Assembly (NCBI RefSeq): GCF_030814475.1
Contig: NZ_JAUSVF010000003.1
Span: 62,001-126,000 of the forward strand
DNA length: 64,000 nt
Source of the DNA: Pararhizobium capsulatum DSM 1112
GTDB lineage: Bacteria; Pseudomonadota; Alphaproteobacteria; Rhizobiales; Rhizobiaceae
Direction of reading: 5' to 3'
The notes under the pieces were generated by a model. It saw only the letters and a program-made list of their open reading frames with translations, searched no databases and was not told the origin of the DNA. The position numbers and the translations under genes are program-made. Positions 56,963 to 64,000 of the stretch are shown here, in pieces (the stretch's first letter is position 1; every line of letters begins with the position of its first letter).

Positions 56963-57526
56963 ATGGCGTCACCCTGGAAATTTCTTGCGCGACTTGTATC
57001 ACCGCGACGGGAGCGACAAGAAGAAAACGGCACACACGACACCGTCAAGCCGGAGGTGTCGACCAGCAGCGAGCCACCAGAGACGGTCGACCCTAGCGGG
57101 CTGAACTCCGGGGATCAGCCCGCCAGCCAACAACCGCAATCGCACAGCCAATCCGATGTGGTTTCCACAGAGCCGAAGCTCGCCGCGGACACGGCAAGCC
57201 GTCTTCAGAACACTGGCGGCAGTGAACGCACCAAAACCATCGAGGTTGCTGAACCAGCTTCTTCGGAGAAAGGCGACTTCGGTGTCAAGGCAATACAGGA
57301 CGCCTCGACGTCATCGCCCACTGGCGCAGTCACAAAGCGCAAGCTGAGCAAGCGTCGCAAACGAGCGGAAACAGTGGCTGTCGTTGCCTCCCCGGTCGTT
57401 CCCACTTTCTCCGACGACGCGATGGGCCTGGATGACGAGATCCGGTTGCTGCGGGACCAGCTGATAACAAAGCTTCGTCAGCAGAATGCCCAACTCAAGA
57501 AAATGCTCGGGCGGTTCGAACGCTGA
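56963..57526 (+). CDS. second SyrB-like/zipper-tailed protein
   Basis: A 187-residue protein: a basic N-terminus (MASPWKFLARLVSPRRERQE), a long low-complexity Ser/Pro/Glu region, a KRKLSKRRKRAETVAVV basic block, and a C-terminal zipper (LDDEIRLLRDQLITKLRQQN). The order basic block, VAVV, acidic gap, zipper repeats that of its upstream neighbour, so they look paralogous. It follows the first gene by 130 bp. Function unknown; possibly DNA- or protein-binding. Confidence 0.7.
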   Translation: MASPWKFLARLVSPRRERQEENGTHDTVKPEVSTSSEPPETVDPSGLNSGDQPASQQPQSHSQSDVVSTEPKLAADTASRLQNTGGSERTKTIEVAEPASSEKGDFGVKAIQDASTSSPTGAVTKRKLSKRRKRAETVAVVASPVVPTFSDDAMGLDDEIRLLRDQLITKLRQQNAQLKKMLGRFER

Positions 57527-57661
57527 ATATGTTGAGAGCGTTGATCGTGCCTCGATCGGAAGCGCTGCGATCGGTATTCTCGGCGGTGGCTCGCGGCGGA
57601 TCTCAACATTCGGCCGAGGAGGATTGGCGGGGAGGAATCTTGGGAAGCCGTCACCGGTTGA

Positions 57662-57865
57662 TCAGATTTGTCCGTATTTAATCGGAATATAGCCTCGCAC
57701 GCGCTTGGTGCGAGCCAGTGTGAGGAAATGGACAGCAGCATCTCGTTCTGTCCGGAACACATCACGCTTCTCACCACCCCGCTTTCCGATCCGCCCCCAG
57801 TAGCGAACAACCACGGCTTCGCCGAAGAGTGTCTGCTCGATCGCGAGTGAATAATACCGCGCCAT
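57662..57865 (-). CDS. WGR domain protein
   Basis: A 67-residue protein that is essentially one WGR domain: MARYYSLAIEQTLFGEAVVV, then RYWGRIGKRGGEKRDVF. WGR domains occur in PARP and in bacterial DNA-repair contexts and can bind nucleic acids; stand-alone short ones are common in rhizobia with unknown role. It is convergent with the upstream SyrB-like gene. Confidence 0.85.
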   Translation of the reverse strand: MARYYSLAIEQTLFGEAVVVRYWGRIGKRGGEKRDVFRTERDAAVHFLTLARTKRVRGYIPIKYGQI

Positions 57866-57979
57866 GTTTCTGGTGTGGTCGATACGCTGACAGTAAAGAC
57901 GAAACGGGTAGAGACCCAGCGTCGTCGGCGGTGGGCGGCGTCCGAAATCCGGAAGTCTCTCTACAGGCGGAAGACTCCG

Positions 57980-59074
57980 TCAGGATTGCGTTCCGTGGAT
58001 ATTTCCCAAGACCTTCATGAGTTCTTCGGGATGGTGACCAAAAGCGCGCGCCAAGAATGCCATTCCAGGACGAGGCAACAAATCAAGTCCTGCTCGCAAC
58101 CCCTCTTGCCACGACGGCCCTCTTTGCCAGGCTTCCTCGAAGGCGTCGACAAGGATGGCCTGCTGGCGGGTCTCCACCAGCGCTTCGAAGAGCAGAGAGG
58201 TTTGGTATAGGTCCTTGTCTCGCTTTGCCCGTCCAACTGCGTCCGTGAGCCGCCTGGACGCCACGATAAGCTTGTGAACCGCATATCTCTCGGGAGCGGG
58301 GACGAGCACGCTCACGCCTTCTCTATGGAGGAGCACAGTTCGCACCGGCTCGTAAATAAGGTAATCGAGAAACCGCAGGTTCTCCGCGGACGCACCGCCC
58401 AGCGCGGGCATAGGCGATGGCTTGCCGATGTGATCGTCCGACCCCCGGTTTCCTGTGAGAAATTCGACCCGGTAGTTCGCTTTATTCACGAATGCTACCA
58501 CTCTCGCTTTGTCGGCTTGGTGAGGGACCGCACGAAATGTGGGATCGACGGACTGCAGGACTTCCAGAATGGGCGGCAGGCTATCATCGACTTCCGCCGA
58601 GATCGCGAAGTCTTGCGCGTAGTCCGCATCAGCCGTTTGAAGTGAAGAGTTGGGGAGACGGATACCCAGAAGACCCGAGTAGCAGCCGAAAGCCACCGAG
58701 CCGATGAGAACGGCCCGCAGACGGAAAAGCCCCGCGTCCGCGAGCGCTTTTGTTACGTCGCCCGCAAACCGATCAGGGCCAGCCATGCCACTCCGTTTCA
58801 ATGTCCCCACGAGCCGCCGGCGTTCCCGAATATCGTCCTTGATGTCCTTATGGGCCTGGACGCGGTTTGTGATTTCCTTGTCGAGTTCAGGGCCAACGTA
58901 TCGCCGTTTGTCGCCATCGGGAGTGGGGAACTCGAAATACCAATATTTCTTGCCCTTGACGGGAACAGACACGAACCTGCCATCCAGAGGGAAATCAGCC
59001 TCGAACTGAGCGTCGAACGTTTTCGATGCCAGGTCAGCGAACATTGTTCGATATGTGAGTTCGATCTCTTTCAT
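57980..59074 (-). CDS. nucleotidyltransferase-fold protein (GSU2403-like family)
   Basis: A 364-residue protein. The N-terminal part (VPVKGKKYWYFEFPTPDGDK, RRYVGPELDKEI) precedes a coiled helix and a nucleotidyltransferase-like core at about residues 115-260: LIGSVAFGCYSGLLGIRLPN and a TADADYAQDFAIS acidic pair, then a VDPTFRAVPHQADK segment and PAPERYAVHKLIVASRR. The GS...D-x-D pattern suits a nucleotidyltransferase site. Members are poorly characterised. Immediately upstream lie two copies of a palindromic repeat, so the gene is probably tightly regulated. It could belong to a defence or toxin-like class, but no partner gene is evident. Confidence 0.75.
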   Translation of the reverse strand: MKEIELTYRTMFADLASKTFDAQFEADFPLDGRFVSVPVKGKKYWYFEFPTPDGDKRRYVGPELDKEITNRVQAHKDIKDDIRERRRLVGTLKRSGMAGPDRFAGDVTKALADAGLFRLRAVLIGSVAFGCYSGLLGIRLPNSSLQTADADYAQDFAISAEVDDSLPPILEVLQSVDPTFRAVPHQADKARVVAFVNKANYRVEFLTGNRGSDDHIGKPSPMPALGGASAENLRFLDYLIYEPVRTVLLHREGVSVLVPAPERYAVHKLIVASRRLTDAVGRAKRDKDLYQTSLLFEALVETRQQAILVDAFEEAWQRGPSWQEGLRAGLDLLPRPGMAFLARAFGHHPEELMKVLGNIHGTQS

Positions 59075-59090
59075 CCGACGACATCCTGCC

Positions 59091-59177
59091 GCTATAAGGT
59101 CCTCGCAAAAACCTTATAACACAAAAATTCGCTGCCGACATCACTCCGTTATAAGGACTTTTCAAACTCCTTATAAC
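59091..59177. promoter_or_regulatory. tandem palindromic operator upstream of the nucleotidyltransferase gene
   Basis: On the minus strand GTTATAAGGA-N10-TCCTTATAAC (59177-59148) is a perfect inverted repeat. 57 bp on comes GTTATAAGG-N12-CCTTATAGC (59120-59091). Both are followed by GG-N4-ATGTCG. The whole is therefore a 57-bp direct repeat containing a palindrome, ending 17 bp before the start codon at 59074. Confidence 0.8.
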
Positions 59178-59296
59178 CTCGATCCTCCACCTAGGAACGA
59201 CGAATATCTTCCAGGTTGTTTCACCCAAAACGAACCAAACTTAATGCCCGCCGCCGCAGTGCCGGCGAACTTGCCAGGCACAGCGGTATATCTCGC

Positions 59297-59665
59297 TCAG
59301 GTTTCGCCCGGCGGTTCGCCACAACGCACGACGGTGATGCGGTCATCCAGTCCAGGATAGGTGGTGAATTGAACGGCGATAGCTGTTGTGCCTCCAGCAG
59401 CGATACACCAAACCAATTCGCCATCCGGCGGGCCCGCGGGCCATGCTCTTTCTTGACTCTGAATGATTTGCGGCTCGAAATTGATCACCCCCGATAAGGG
59501 ATACTTATCGGATGCCAAGCGCCCCGATCCTTCGAATATGTTATTGACGAAAAAGAACTCCCCCACTCCACCACGACAGGCCCGGCGAACTTCGTCTACC
59601 GTTCGAGCCAAAACTTCGGCGATTGGCTTGAAGCCGCCGCTCAAACCCAATATTCCGTAATTCAT
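59297..59665 (-). CDS. hypothetical protein (uncertain)
   Basis: From an ATG at 59665 the minus strand encodes 122 residues (MNYGILGLSGGFKPIAEVLA, then EVRRACRGGVGEFFFVNNIF) with normal-looking composition. No family is recognised. The start is only about 14-20 bp from the divergent GntR start, leaving no room for two promoters, and the frame could also begin earlier (59743) overlapping GntR. It may be a relic or chance frame. Confidence 0.35.
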   Translation of the reverse strand: MNYGILGLSGGFKPIAEVLARTVDEVRRACRGGVGEFFFVNNIFEGSGRLASDKYPLSGVINFEPQIIQSQERAWPAGPPDGELVWCIAAGGTTAIAVQFTTYPGLDDRITVVRCGEPPGET

Positions 59666-59679
59666 GACACCTTGGACTA

Positions 59680-60366
59680 ATGGTAATGGATGAATCGATT
59701 TCGTTTCCGGCAGCACGTGACGGCCGCGACGCCGATCGCGCATTTGATGCCATTCTGAAGGAGATCCTCTCTGGCACGCTTCCGGCCGGCATGAAGCTGA
59801 ACGAACCCGACCTTTCGCGGCGTCACGGGGTCAAACGCGGCCCATTACGCGAGGCAATGAGACGACTTCAGGGCCGCAATCTAGTGAGTTACACGCCGAA
59901 TGCCGGCGCACGGATCGTCAAGCACTCGGCAGAAGACATCCTCCAAATATATCAGGTTCGCGAAGGACTGGAGAGCATGGCCGCTCGCCTCTGTGCCGAA
60001 CATCTCACGGACGTGCAGATAGGGGACCTACGTGTCGCCGCCGCTGAGGGTCCCTTTCCCGAGGGACTGCGCCCCCGCAACCTCGAGGATCGCCAGAGTT
60101 TCCACCAGCAACTCGTGTCGCGTTGTGGAAATGCGATGATCGCCCGGGTTCTCGATGAAAGTTTCTTTCAGCTTTTGCGATTATGGAGGAGCAACCACTC
60201 ATGGCTGCGCCATAGCGACGAAAATAGCCGTGCGGATCACATGCGCATCGCGGAGGCGATTTTCTATCGGGACGGAGATAGCGCTGAACTATTGATGCGC
60301 AACCATCTACGACGCCTGCGCCTGATCCTTGTCGAGAGGGTGCGAAACGGTAACGGTTTGGATTGA
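59680..60366 (+). CDS. GntR family regulator (FCD domain)
   Basis: A 228-residue regulator. The HTH is at about residues 20-65 (FDAILKEILSGTLPAGMKLN, then RRHGVKRGPLREAMRRLQGR). The FCD domain follows with IYQVREGLESMAARLCAEHL and QSFHQQLVSRCGNAMIARVL. Starts at 59680 (ATG) or 59686 (ATG) are equally possible. It is convergent with the chromate transporter operon; its target is not evident. Confidence 0.85.
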   Translation: MVMDESISFPAARDGRDADRAFDAILKEILSGTLPAGMKLNEPDLSRRHGVKRGPLREAMRRLQGRNLVSYTPNAGARIVKHSAEDILQIYQVREGLESMAARLCAEHLTDVQIGDLRVAAAEGPFPEGLRPRNLEDRQSFHQQLVSRCGNAMIARVLDESFFQLLRLWRSNHSWLRHSDENSRADHMRIAEAIFYRDGDSAELLMRNHLRRLRLILVERVRNGNGLD

Positions 60367-60372
60367 GGGGTC

Positions 60373-60918
60373 TCAGGGGCTTTCAAGCAGGATAGTCCGC
60401 AGGATGAGGAACAGGACGCCTCCGGCGGCCAGGAGGGAAAGCGGGCCGGAGCGCGTCTTCCATGACAGCACTGCGATGACCAGAGCCACAAACCACGCGA
60501 GATGTTGCCCCGCCGCATCGCGCAGCAGAACACCCGTGCTGCTGATGATCAGGCCGGCAGCGATTGGCGCCAACCCCGCAGCCAACGCCTTTGTCCATAC
60601 CGCTGAACGATTGGAGTGCCAAAGGCGCGCAACGCCATAAGTCAACAGGCTCGATGGCAAGAAGATGGCGAGCGAGGCTGCAACTGCACCGGCGAGGCCG
60701 GCCACGTGCCAGCCGATCAATGTCACGACCAGCGTTGCCGGGCCGGGCGCCACCCTAGAAAGGGCGAATATCTCATTGAAACCCTCGGCGGTGAACCATC
60801 CATATTCAAGGCTCAGACGCTGAAGGTCGCCGATGATGCTCAAGCCGCCGCCGATGGTCATCATGGACAGTGGAGCGATTCGAGTCATGAGGAGGAAAAC
60901 GCTTTCATCTTTTTCCAT
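60373..60918 (-). CDS. chromate (CHR) family transporter, second half
   Basis: A 181-residue membrane protein, one half of the two-domain CHR family. It has LMTRIAPLSMMTIGGGLSII near the N-terminus and FNEIFALSRVAPGPATLVVT, the family signature (AxxxPGP), followed by four to five hydrophobic segments. It overlaps the preceding CHR gene by 14 bp, so the two likely form a heterodimer. Role in chromate efflux or anion transport is inferred from the family only. Confidence 0.88.
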   Translation of the reverse strand: MEKDESVFLLMTRIAPLSMMTIGGGLSIIGDLQRLSLEYGWFTAEGFNEIFALSRVAPGPATLVVTLIGWHVAGLAGAVAASLAIFLPSSLLTYGVARLWHSNRSAVWTKALAAGLAPIAAGLIISSTGVLLRDAAGQHLAWFVALVIAVLSWKTRSGPLSLLAAGGVLFLILRTILLESP

Positions 60919-61474
60919 GGCGTAGCCTCCAATAGGCGAGCCCGATGCTGACCGGCCCCATGGCCCCGACGATAAGGACCAGCGGCACGTGCAAAAAGGC
61001 CCCGATCACCGTCAGCGTGAACACAAGTAATGATGCGACGTCAACGAGCGCATGGCGGGCAGCTCGAATACCCATGTTGATTGAAAAGCCTAGAGCGGCG
61101 GCAGCTACGCCGGCGAGGAACTGCGCCACCAGCGGCGCGTCGGCGGCTTTATGAATGAAGGAGCCGGCCGTCACGATGAGGACGGCCGGCGGCAGGATCG
61201 TTCCGAACACCGCGACGAGAGCGCCGATGGTGCCACGCAGGCTATATCCGAGCCAAAGCGTAAGGTTCACGACATTGACGCCGGGCAGTGCTTGAGAGAG
61301 CGCCAGCTTTTCGTGAAATTCCACCTCCGTTATCCACCGCTTCGAGACGACGAACTCGACTCGGATGAGGGAACTGACGCTGCCGCCGAAACTGGATGTG
61401 CTAATCTTGGCGCATGCACAGAAGAGCTGCCACAGGCTCGGTGGCGGAGTTTGGTCTTCTACAAGGAGCGGCAA
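60905..61474 (-). CDS. chromate (CHR) family transporter, first half
   Basis: A 189-residue membrane protein. It has LFCACAKISTSSFGGSVSSL and FHEKLALSQALPGVNVVNLT, the CHR signature pair, and further hydrophobic segments to residue 180. The start is a TTG 11 bp after the ABC permease stop, so this gene pair appears to be the tail of the ABC transporter operon. Short-chain CHR pairs act together. Confidence 0.88.
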   Translation of the reverse strand: MPLLVEDQTPPPSLWQLFCACAKISTSSFGGSVSSLIRVEFVVSKRWITEVEFHEKLALSQALPGVNVVNLTLWLGYSLRGTIGALVAVFGTILPPAVLIVTAGSFIHKAADAPLVAQFLAGVAAAALGFSINMGIRAARHALVDVASLLVFTLTVIGAFLHVPLVLIVGAMGPVSIGLAYWRLRHGKR

Positions 61475-61484
61475 GTCAAATCTT

Positions 61485-63212
61485 TCACTGTTTCAACTCG
61501 ATAGCGCTGCGACCGGTGATAAAGCGCAGCATGACCAGCGCTGCGATACTCAGGGCCACGATGAGGAGCGCCATGGCGGCGGCGAGCTCGACCGCTCCTG
61601 TTTCTATATATTCCATGACCTTCGTCGACATGATCTGCGTGGTTGGCTGGGTCAGGATTGCCGACATGGACAACTCGCGCAGCGCCACGGCGAACACCAG
61701 AAGCGCCGCCGCCCACGCACTCGTCTTCATCAGCGGCACGCTGATATGCAGGAGGGTGCGCGCCCATCCGGATCCGAGCACCCGCGCCACTTCTTCCAGG
61801 TCTGTGGAAAGCTGCTTCAGCGCGGAGCGGAAAAGGACAAAGGAGACTGGTAGCATTTTCGCCACGTAGGCGATTCCGAGTATAGTAAAGGTACCATACA
61901 AAACATCGACGTACCCGAGCAGGACGGCGACAGCGAAGGCTATCGACGGAAAGCCGTAGGTGATCATAATGATCGCCGTGACGGCGCCGCGTCCGGATGC
62001 GGACGTCCGCTCGACAAACCAGGCGCTAAGAAACCCGACGACCATGCAAATGAAGGCGGTCGCTGCCGCGAGCACGAGGCTGTGCCATACTGTCGGGAAT
62101 ACCGATCTGCTGGGGTTAGCGATGATCTCAAAATTGCGTAGCGTCAGATTGGCAGCAACCAGCTCCAGGCCAAAAGCCTTGAGCAGCGAAAGCGCGGCAA
62201 GTGCCATGAGCGGCAGTACCCCGCTGGCGAAGATGACGGTAACACAGAACAGGAAAGCCGGAATGCGCAGGCGGCCTAGACGTTCGAGCCCGGCCGCGCC
62301 CTGTTTGCCCGTAAGCGTGCGATAACGGTTCAAGCCTGTCATACGCCGCTGCAACGCCAGACAAAAAAGAGTGATCAGGACAATCGGCAGCGAAGCTGCC
62401 GCTGCCAGTTCCAGCCGCGGGGGGAAAGAAATCATTGCATAGATTTTCGTCGTCAGCACCGAAAAATTCGCCATGGTACCGATCACCGCCGGCGCGCCGA
62501 AGGAGGAAATAACGTCGAGGAAGACTAGCATCGTGCCAGAGACGATGGCAGGTGCGACCAGCGGAAACGTAATGGTCGCGGCGACGCGCAGTTTGCCAGC
62601 ACCCAGCACCCGTGCTGCCTGTTCTTGGCTGAGGTCGATGTTCGAAAGGGCTGCGGAAACGATGAAGAAGATCAGCGGGAAGAGGTGCGATACCTCGATG
62701 AAGACCAGCCCGCCGAAGCTCACCACGTTGAATAGGGGGCCTTCAATACCGAGGAGCCAGCGGGCTGCCTTGTTCAAGTATCCTGCGTTCGGCGAGGCGA
62801 GGAATATCCAGGCGATCACCGTGATGAAGGATGGAATCACGAAAGCGAGCGTCGCGCCGACGCGGATGAGCGACTTGAAGGGCATGTCGCTGCGTGCGAC
62901 GAGCCAGGCGAGTGGCAGGGCGAGTATATTGGCGCCAACGGTTACGAGAAGGGCAAGCAGCGCGGTGTTGACGCTGGCTTTGACCATACCCGGCTGACGG
63001 AAGGCTTCGAATATAGTGTGTGGCGAAAATGCCCCCACCTTGTCCGTCAGGCTGAATTTCAAGAGCAATGAGACCGGATAAACGATCAAGGCGAATAGGA
63101 CGACAATTACGGCGAGCAGCACGACGAGCTTGACTGGTTCGCCGCATTGCCGGCGAAGTTTATCCAATAGAAGAGGGTGGGGAGCGGGCAGGCGCAGGAC
63201 ATCCGTGGTCAT
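61485..63212 (-). CDS. ABC transporter permease, fused double-length (FbpB/ThiP-like)
   Basis: A 575-residue permease with two homologous halves and about twelve hydrophobic segments. EAA-like loops appear as QEQAARVLGAGKLRVAATIT (first half) and LEEVARVLGSGWARTLLHIS (second half). Fused permeases of this type serve iron(III), thiamine or aminoethylphosphonate importers. The ATG at 63212 overlaps the ATPase stop (ATGA). Substrate undetermined; the binding-protein gene may lie beyond the window. Confidence 0.88.
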   Translation of the reverse strand: MTTDVLRLPAPHPLLLDKLRRQCGEPVKLVVLLAVIVVLFALIVYPVSLLLKFSLTDKVGAFSPHTIFEAFRQPGMVKASVNTALLALLVTVGANILALPLAWLVARSDMPFKSLIRVGATLAFVIPSFITVIAWIFLASPNAGYLNKAARWLLGIEGPLFNVVSFGGLVFIEVSHLFPLIFFIVSAALSNIDLSQEQAARVLGAGKLRVAATITFPLVAPAIVSGTMLVFLDVISSFGAPAVIGTMANFSVLTTKIYAMISFPPRLELAAAASLPIVLITLFCLALQRRMTGLNRYRTLTGKQGAAGLERLGRLRIPAFLFCVTVIFASGVLPLMALAALSLLKAFGLELVAANLTLRNFEIIANPSRSVFPTVWHSLVLAAATAFICMVVGFLSAWFVERTSASGRGAVTAIIMITYGFPSIAFAVAVLLGYVDVLYGTFTILGIAYVAKMLPVSFVLFRSALKQLSTDLEEVARVLGSGWARTLLHISVPLMKTSAWAAALLVFAVALRELSMSAILTQPTTQIMSTKVMEYIETGAVELAAAMALLIVALSIAALVMLRFITGRSAIELKQ

Positions 63213-64000
63213 GGCACAGCCCATACCGCTTCGGGATCGGGTATGACTACGACCTTGCCGTCACGAATGTCGGGGCGTTTGCGGGGCCTGGCGCGTAAGT
63301 GCGTCCCATTGGTCTCGACGCTCACCTCGTAACTATCGCCGAGAAAGGTCAGTTCCTTCACAGTAGCGGTTAGGCCCTGTCCCGCCGGCGCGAGGTTCAG
63401 ATCCTCCGGCCGAATGACGACGGCGGCGGTATCGCCGATCCTGCTCGCGGCGATGAATTCGGAATGGGCACGTGCGATGAAGGTACCGCAGCGCTTAGTT
63501 TCGATACGCAGCCGGTTCTCTCCGACGTCCTTGCCGGTAATGTGGCCTTCAAGGAGGTTAGTCGCGCCAACAAAGGAGGCGACGAAGCGCGTCTCCGGCC
63601 AGCGGTAGATTTTCTCCGGAGTATCGAACTGCTCAATTCTTCCTTCGTTCATGACAGCGATGCGATCGGCCAGCGCCAGTGCTTCTTGCTGGTCGTGGGT
63701 CACGTACAGCATGGTTATGCCCTTTTCTGCATGCAGTCTCTGCAATTCCCGGCGCAGTTCCTCGCGTAAGCTTGCATCGAGGTTAGACAGTGGCTCGTCG
63801 AAAAGCAGAAGGCCCGGCTCCATGACAATTGCTCGCGCCAGCGCGACGCGCTGTTGCTGGCCGCCGCTCAGATCACCCGGAAACCGGTTCGCGTGCGCAC
63901 TGAGTTGTACCAGTTCTAACACTTGATCTACTTTTTTGCGGATCGCTGCGCGATCGATGCCCGCGATCTTCAACCCGAACGCGACGTTTTCGAAGACCGA
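63209..64000 (-). CDS. ABC transporter ATP-binding protein (FbpC/PotA-like), partial
   Basis: Open at the right window edge; 263 residues of the C-terminal part are visible. It has signature LSGGQQQRVALARAIV, Walker B LLLFDEPLSNLDASLREEL, the switch His in LYVTHDQQEALALAD, and a TOBE domain (about the last 90 residues, with VVIRPEDLNLAPAGQGL). The Walker A part lies outside the window. First visible gene of the ABC-CHR operon. Confidence 0.9.
   Translation of the reverse strand, partial: SVFENVAFGLKIAGIDRAAIRKKVDQVLELVQLSAHANRFPGDLSGGQQQRVALARAIVMEPGLLLFDEPLSNLDASLREELRRELQRLHAEKGITMLYVTHDQQEALALADRIAVMNEGRIEQFDTPEKIYRWPETRFVASFVGATNLLEGHITGKDVGENRLRIETKRCGTFIARAHSEFIAASRIGDTAAVVIRPEDLNLAPAGQGLTATVKELTFLGDSYEVSVETNGTHLRARPRKRPDIRDGKVVVIPDPEAVWAVP

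Noticed and set aside
55932..57035. 367-codon minus-strand frame opposite the SyrB-like gene
   Set aside because: Ala/Ser/Arg-rich antisense of a low-complexity gene; no start context and no family pattern.

Overview
The window looks like part of a chromid or large plasmid of a Rhizobiaceae bacterium (Rhizobium, Sinorhizobium or Agrobacterium). The reasons are the gene content: an imuA-imuB-dnaE2 mutagenesis cassette behind an alphaproteobacterial LexA box, minCDE behind a CtrA-type box, a stachydrine (proline betaine) catabolic cluster with StcD, SyrB-like proteins, and several RbsABC-type sugar transporters with GntR regulators. No tRNA, rRNA, CRISPR array or replication origin was found.

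Layout. 0.1-3.7 kb: glutaminase, a PRC-barrel protein, small Cys-rich and hypothetical proteins, and a three-gene overlapping operon ending in an SRAP (YedK/HMCES) protein. 3.9-9.4 kb: SOS cassette imuA-imuB-dnaE2. 9.7-11.6 kb: minCDE. 11.6-16.4 kb: a decayed accessory stretch with a cyclase relic, a J-domain gene, a frameshifted HNH-type relic and a secreted protein with two 148-residue-period repeats. 16.4-26.6 kb: stachydrine uptake and demethylation (ProXWV-like ABC transporter, ProC-like reductase, TetR, StcD, Rieske oxygenase and its reductase, LysR). 26.7-32.2 kb: mobile and decayed DNA, with thioesterase and GMC relics, a large tyrosine recombinase gene split by an IS110-family element and by a frameshift, then a RelBE-type toxin-antitoxin pair.

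32.7-42.4 kb: a divergent GntR-controlled locus. A hydrolase, an aldehyde dehydrogenase, an Fe-type alcohol dehydrogenase and an Ldh-family dehydrogenase lie on one side; GntR, an RbsABC-like importer and a DJ-1/PfpI protein lie on the other. The substrate is unknown. 42.4-55.2 kb: a non-phosphorylative sugar-acid locus with an IlvD-type dehydratase, two enolase-superfamily dehydratases, two SDRs, an SMP-30 lactonase, two GntR regulators, a second RbsABC-like importer and an aldose epimerase. The parts fit uptake, mutarotation, oxidation to a lactone, hydrolysis and dehydration. No aldolase for the 2-keto-3-deoxy product lies in the window. 55.3-59.7 kb: a second, reciprocally decayed copy of the J-domain/HNH segment, two SyrB-like proteins, a WGR protein, and a nucleotidyltransferase-fold protein with a tandemly repeated palindromic operator. 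59.7-64 kb: GntR, then a minus-strand operon of an ABC transporter followed by two half-size chromate (CHR) transporters, running off the right edge.

The most notable structures are: the pair of ~500 bp diverged direct repeats 42 kb apart in which opposite genes have been broken; the IS110 insertion that still permits reconstruction of the target gene; a near-identical 18-bp operator at two promoters of the sugar-acid locus; the tandem palindromes before the nucleotidyltransferase gene; and hairpins placed directly after three ABC binding-protein genes.
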